A stretch of 64,000 nucleotides of DNA from Anadara kagoshimensis (lineage: Eukaryota > Mollusca > Bivalvia > Arcoida > Arcidae), in the NCBI GenBank assembly GCA_021292105.1, contig CM037864.1, positions 10,959,898 to 11,023,897 on the forward strand. Direction: 5' to 3'. The position numbers were made by a program, and so were the translations under genes. Numbering within the stretch: position 1 is the first letter of the stretch; the number at the start of each line of letters is the position of its first letter. The notes beneath the pieces are model-generated. The model did no database searches and was not told where the DNA came from. It was given only the letters and a program-made list of their open reading frames with translations. This document shows positions 58,641-64,000 of the stretch, in pieces.

Positions 58641-58912
58641 CCCTAGAGTTATCTCCCTTAATTTAAATCACAAATGTGCAGTTTGTACAGTTAATGGCAT
58701 TATTGATACCAAATAAACATGGTAAAAAGCATTGATTATTTTATTATCATACAACACATATGAATATAAAACTGATATTTGATATTCATAATCGTTAATG
58801 ACATTATTTAACGAGAATTTTAATTAGAAATGTATCAACCTGTCATTGTTAATTTTAATATCAGTATTACAGAGTACTTGTATTAATTTCCATCTACCGG
58901 TATTCTTGATTT

Positions 58913-59240
58913 TAACCACTATGATAGCTCAGTTGGTAAAGTGCTTACTTTGTATGATGGAGGTCGGTGTTGGAACCCCAGCTTGGGTATGACTAAGACT
59001 TAAAAATAGCTACTAGTATTGACTGTTCTTTCGCCAGACATTTTGCATTTAGAAATGAAAGTCGCAGGGTCCTTTGGAAGAGACCTTTAAAACTGATGAC
59101 CTGTGTCACGGCATGTGTCATGACAAAGATCCCTACCAACAAATTTCTCTGAGCTCCCTGCAAAGGTAACAATTTTGTCACTTCACCTATAGCTAAGGAC
59201 ATTTCAATAAATGCATGAAATATTTTTGTTTGGTGTTAAA
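58913..59240 (+). mobile_element. SINE-A
   Basis: ACCACTATGATAGCTCAGTT head, GACTGTTCTTTCGCCAGACA and ATGACCTGTGTCACGGCATG body. Confidence 0.75.
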
Positions 59241-59334
59241 GCATATGCAATGATGGAATCAACCAAAAGGATTAGTTCTGGATTAAAGTGCATTTGAATA
59301 ATGTTTTTTAAGATTCTTTTACTTACATCAAGTT

Positions 59335-59460
59335 TTTAATTCTGGGATTGTGGAGGAAACTGGAGTGACCCGACAAAACCACAAACCTGACCACAAAGTG
59401 AAAAATGACAAACTTTCTCACTAGGATCTGGCCAAGTGCCATTGTAACCTAGATATTTTG
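59335..59460 (-). mobile_element. SINE-C fragment, reverse
   Basis: GATTGTGGAGGAAACTGGAG and GATCTGGCCAAGTGCC region. Confidence 0.4.
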
Positions 59461-59869
59461 AGACACCAAAACTTTTTGGGTATTGATCATGGTGAGGCTG
59501 GTGAATACCATTGGGATAAACATAATGTTCCATCATGTTAGAAGAGTTACGGAGGCCTCCGTAACTAAATGTTTTTCTCAGTTTCAAAATCAGTTGCCAA
59601 AATTTTCTAAATTTCAGTTAAGGGAAATCTTATTTGATGAATGATGGTGACCCTGGGGCCACTTAAGATAATTTCAATAAATAACCACAGAAAAATATTA
59701 ATTATTTAGTTGGATTATTGTAATAATTATTTTCATCAATGGTAAGTATGATTGGTGCAGTAATTGGTTCCCGAGATCTATTTATTATTGATTGATTTGG
59801 TTGATTAGACGGAGGCGAGTCTCTATCTCGCTAAAATACCAAAAAATCTATAAATGAAGAATTACAAAT

Positions 59870-60400
59870 ATCTGAATGAAGTTCTGTATATGACAGTGAT
59901 CTAATGTCCACTAAGGTCAGGGTATGTGGTCAATGAAGTTCATAATATGACTTTTGTTTCTATGTTTGTTGAATGGATTTGAAATAATGGCGATTCACAT
60001 GCAATTATAAATATCAGACTGATGTTCTGTTTGCGACATTCTAAGATCAGGGTGTATGGTCACAGAAGTTTTAGTCCATGTTTGTTGAGTGGATTTGGAG
60101 TAACTGTAATTAACATGCAAGTATAAATATAGGAATGATGTTCTGTTTGTGACAGCGAAGTAATGTCTACTGATGTCAGGGCATGTGATCACCAAAGTTC
60201 GTAATACAATTTTGTGTGCATGTTTATTGAATGGATTTGGAATAATTGTTATCTGCATCCAATTCAAGATACTTTCATTATTGTTAGGGCAGAGTGAGAG
60301 TACCCAGAGAAAACAATGATTAACAGGAAATGTGGTCAACCAAGTTCATAAAATGATTATTTGTGTCTATGTTTGTTGAGTGGATTGAAGTAAAAGCCAT
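59870..60400 (+). repeat. About 120-bp tandem repeat, about four units
   Basis: TGATGTTCTGTTTGTGACAG, TCAGGGTATGTGGTCA and GTTTGTTGAGTGGATTTGGA recur. The last unit adjoins a SINE-C-like piece (GTACCCAGAGAAAAC). Confidence 0.82.
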
Positions 60401-60647
60401 TTACATCAAATTTAATTTTTTTTACTAAAATTAAGGCAGAATACATTAGTTGAACAGAATAACTTTCTCTCAATTCTTAAACAACCACTGGTTGATTCCT
60501 GCAAGTTTGTGCGTATTTAATTGAGGCAGAGTACCCAGAGGAAACCAAGACATTCAGCAAACTGGCAAACTTTCTGAACCGTTTGATGATCAGTAAATTT
60601 GGGTAGGAGAGGATGCATTGTTAGTGGTATATACTGTATAAGAAGAA

Positions 60648-60845
60648 CTATTTGTGGTAGGAAACTTTCGCTGTTTTGACCTTCTAAACTTTTTTGCGGT
60701 AAGAAATTTTCACGGTTCCGACTGTATGAAAAGTAACTTAAAGGAAATAAATAGCTTATGCTGAGAAGATAAATTTGCAGTAAAAGAGTTACCGTGAAAA
60801 TAATATTTTTTTCCTCGCCAATATTTCTTCTTTTATAGACAGTAT
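60648..60845. mobile_element. MITE-like element (family Q), copy 2
   Basis: ATACTGTATAAGAAGAACTA left mirrors ATTTCTTCTTTTATAGACAG right. Interior CGCTGTTTTGACCTTCTAAA and TTCACGGTTCCGACTG resemble 21690-21892. Confidence 0.55.
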
Positions 60846-61249
60846 TCTATTTGTCTGTTTTTCTAATGATAGCCCCTTTTTTCTCTAAATTAAATTAAAA
60901 TTTTATCTTCACTTTTAACGACTTGAAAATTTAAATATTGCATGTTTATAGAAATGTAACACTCTGGAGATAACCACTTGAATTTAGATCATTTTTGATG
61001 AAGATAACCCGCAAAACATTACAAATGATAAGACTTGTTTGAACATTAGTTTTTGGCACGGAATATTTAAAAAAAAATTAGCTCTAAAGATTAACCTCTT
61101 TTAAATAGCTGTTATTTTGATAAGAAAAATGTCTTCAACATGATAAATCAACAATTTGTGGATTATGAATAGACTGGTCAAATTTGATATGTGTACATGA
61201 GGTCAAAGTGGAAAAAAGCTCAAGGTCATATTAACTGTAAAGTGGAAAA

Positions 61250-61495
61250 ATGAAGCTCAGTTGATAGAGCATCCAACTTCAGATCCAATGGTTGTGAGTT
61301 TGAATCACGACAGAGACATGGTTAGACCTTAAGCAAGTTACTTCGTTTTACATTGTTGCTGACTTAATACAGCTTCAGAAAACAATGCACCAGTTGGGCA
61401 GCAACCTTCGCAACAGCTGTCCCAGGGAGCCAACACCTTAAAGTTGCCCTGAATGTGCGCTAGTGCAAACAGACATACACACTGTCAGTCATGGT
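61250..61495 (+). mobile_element. SINE-B-like element
   Basis: GAAGCTCAGTTGATAGAGCA head, GGTTGTGAGTTTGAATC B box, AAAGTTGCCCTGAATGTGCG body. Confidence 0.6.
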
Positions 61496-61632
61496 TATAT
61501 TGGGGTAGACTTGTGTGTACATTCTGACTGACATTGCACTGCAGTAGAAAGACTAAAAGTCTAATGTGTACTAAAGGTGTCAAATGAAACAAAGTTAAGA
61601 AGTATGCCACATTAAAAAATCATTTACAAGTG

Positions 61633-61905
61633 TAACCACTAGGGTAGCTAAGTTGGTAGAGTGCCTGGACTGTATGTGGGAGGTTGTTGGTTTGAACCTA
61701 GGCTTGGTTCTGACAAAGACCTTTGGAAAAGACCTTAAAAACATTTGCCCTGTGTCATGGTAGGCATGGCATGTTTAAGAACCTTCCCTGTGCAATGACC
61801 CGTATGCATTATAAAGGTAAAACCTCTGCTACTTTACCTATAGCTGGTGATATCTCAATATAAGTGAAATATTCTTAACTTGGGCATAAAACCCATTCAA
61901 CCAAT
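61633..61905 (+). mobile_element. SINE-A
   Basis: ACCACTAGGGTAGCTAAGTT head, CTGTGTCATGGTAGGCATGG body, ATAGCTGGTGATATCTCAAT tail. Confidence 0.75.
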
Positions 61906-62865
61906 CATTCTATGTTAATGATTGTGCAGAACATTTATTTTCATTAGATATGGAATCTTATAAAATTGACTTTATTCCAGAAATTTGCAACTTAAATGTT
62001 TTCCCAAACGCTATGCACAAACATTAAGGGTATTGGTCACATGGTATGCTGACAAACTCCGTTACTATAATAATCGTTAATTAATAGGGTCAAGGTGAAA
62101 CAATATATATTTTGAAATAGACTATAGGCTAACTATGTCTTTTAGGGTTGTTGGGCTGCAATAATACTGGGGCCAGTTGTTCGAAAATGATGATAAAAGT
62201 TTAATCGATTGATTAATTGAAATTTAAATTTTGCGTAATTTCTAATATATTGTGAAATTTACATTGAAAATTTCGAAAATGGATACAATGTCATCAAAGA
62301 ATAGAACATTTTTATAAAAATATTGATTTAATAATGATACTTTGAATTTTGTTGATATTTTGAATTTGTGTTGATCACTGATTAAACTAATCAAGCATCG
62401 GACTACTGGGCCCTGATCTATAAACACTCCCATCCTGTTTGCTGCCATCTGTTACCTGATGTTAAACACAATTACTGCACAATCATTAATTAATAAGAGT
62501 CCCATGAGAAATGTCCAAAAATAGGCCTATTGGCAAAAATCAAATTATATCAGAAAAAAATGATTCTACAATTTTTCAATTTCCTAAACAGATTGGATCT
62601 TAATTAAAATTCTAAAAATGCTATTGAATTGATTTTCAGTCAAAGTGCTCAGATATCGGCTAAACAGCTATTTTAGAACAATACACCAAAACTTACTCAC
62701 TGCATGATTGTGTTTAGATCAACCCTTGAGATTAAATAAGAAAAATTGTCTTATTTTGATTAGCTTAAACACTGCTGATGTTATGTAAAACAACACTCAA
62801 CCATCCAACTCAACCAACCAACCAATTACACAATTCTTATTGTAGTAACCATAAATCACTTCTAA

Positions 62866-63290
62866 AAGTAGCTCAGTTGGTAGAGTGCTTGCTCTGTATG
62901 TGCGAGACTGGGTTTCAGAATCACGGCTGAGTCTGACCAAGAGTTCAGTTGGGAGAGTTGGAAGGTTAGGGTTTGAACCCAGGGTGGGTTTGACCAAGAC
63001 CTGAAAATAGGTAGTTTAGTGTGCCAAGCACTGTTCTGCATTTAGAAATGAAAGTCACCGGTCACAGATGACCCCTGTCAAGGTAGGTGTGGCATGTTAA
63101 AGAACCCTCCCTGCACATTGCCCCGAGCGGATTGCAAAGGTCAAAGTTTATGTCACCTCACTAGTATAGTTAGTAACATCAGGATATTGCCCTGAGTGGA
63201 TTGCAAAGGTAAAAAAAATCTATCACTTCACTAGTATAGCTGGAGACATCTCGATGTATGTCAATTATTCTTGACTTGGTGTGTAAAACA
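62866..63290 (+). mobile_element. SINE-A with internal duplications
   Basis: AGTAGCTCAGTTGGTAGAGT head. A second partial head follows at 62945 (GTTGGGAGAGTTGGAAGGTT) and the CACTAGTATAGCTGGAGACA tail segment is repeated (63158, 63230). Probably two SINE-A copies merged. Confidence 0.7.
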
Positions 63291-63299
63291 CCATTTAAT

Positions 63300-64000
63300 C
63301 AATTTATCAATGAAATAACTATACAAAATAAGCATCCAATTTGTATTTAATTAATTGTAACAAGTACTGCTAAATATACGGAAATACATGGTACAGAAAA
63401 GTACGGGATTCAATCTTCTGTACCTGTGATAGTAATTAAACTTGATAAAAGAATAATGAATTCTCGCAGATTTTCCTGGACTCAGCCATATTGATTTCAG
63501 GTATACGTAAAAGACATTACAGATGTAATTATTGTCTTTTTTCTGTCTGTCTTACAGTCTCAGTATACATGTATAAACGAAGGATACCACATTTAAAATG
63601 AGAACTTCTTTTAAAATACCACATTTAAAAACGCAGATTTCTTCATGAGTATTCAAATAGTTGTGCCCATTTTTGGGAAAAATCCTATTAGTTTTGGCAA
63701 TAACAGAATTATTATATGTATTATTTCACTGTTGCTGTTATGCTGTTGGCATTTTTTATGATTGTCTGTGAATAGTGGAGCTAATTGGTGTTATGATGAA
63801 ATGAAATGCAAAAAATCTGTACAACTTTTAGTCAATAATAACATCTCTGTATCAATTGGAAAATATATGGTTTGGAAAGTTAAATGGTAGTTAGAAATAA
63901 GTTTTTTGACAATCAGCTGGTACTATAGATAGTGGATGAGACATAAAAAAATATATTTGAGATGAAATATGTTTACGGTGCAGTAAAACCTCAATTTATC
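63300..64000. other. Intergenic to window end, nothing recognised
   Basis: AT-rich. A short direct repeat GATACCACATTTAAAATGAG / AATACCACATTTAAAAACGC lies at 63582 and 63616. No coding frame. Confidence 0.4.

Overview
The window is AT-rich, intron- and repeat-dense animal DNA. I infer a marine invertebrate, most likely a bivalve mollusc. The reasons are a many-exon lysosomal-type sulfatase, a Mab-21-domain nucleotidyltransferase of the kind expanded in bivalves, abundant tRNA-derived SINEs, short terminal-inverted-repeat elements and many tandem arrays. The species cannot be named from sequence alone.

Region 1 (1-19506, + strand) is most of an arylsulfatase B-like gene. Fourteen exons with consistent splice phases encode the last 519 residues; the 5' end lies outside the window. 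The sulfatase active-site set is complete (DD, CTPSR, GKWH, a VHTPLQ histidine, DNGG, and a lysine after LRGT). Its introns are full of mobile elements. Two exons sit in local duplications: exon 6 has a decayed tandem copy just upstream, and the 3' end of exon 8, with its donor, has been amplified as a 35-bp repeat.

Region 2 (19507-28900) holds the sulfatase 3' flank and, convergently on the - strand, a Mab-21/cGAS-like-receptor gene (25162-27143). It would encode about 660 residues with a GS...DID catalytic signature, but one in-frame TGA and one single-base frameshift in an A run interrupt it. It is either a young pseudogene or carries assembly errors. An 85-bp perfect palindrome lies at 28784-28868.

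Region 3 (28900-64000) has no gene I can support. It holds a composite array at 30.0-33.4 kb, a 40-bp satellite, microsatellites, three SINE-like families, several foldback or TIR element families, and tandem arrays at 45.2, 46.7, 47.8, 48.5, 51.3, 54.8 and 59.9 kb, plus a large CTG/GAT triplet array at 43.1 kb.

One retroelement family, seen as 3' fragments of a reverse-transcriptase element plus its 3' tail, accounts for about 19 pieces between 2.5 and 38.2 kb and none after that. SINE-A copies show nearly the opposite distribution. The sulfatase is expected to act on sulfated glycosaminoglycans in the lysosome, and the Mab-21 protein would belong to innate nucleic-acid sensing. They are neighbours only; nothing links their functions.
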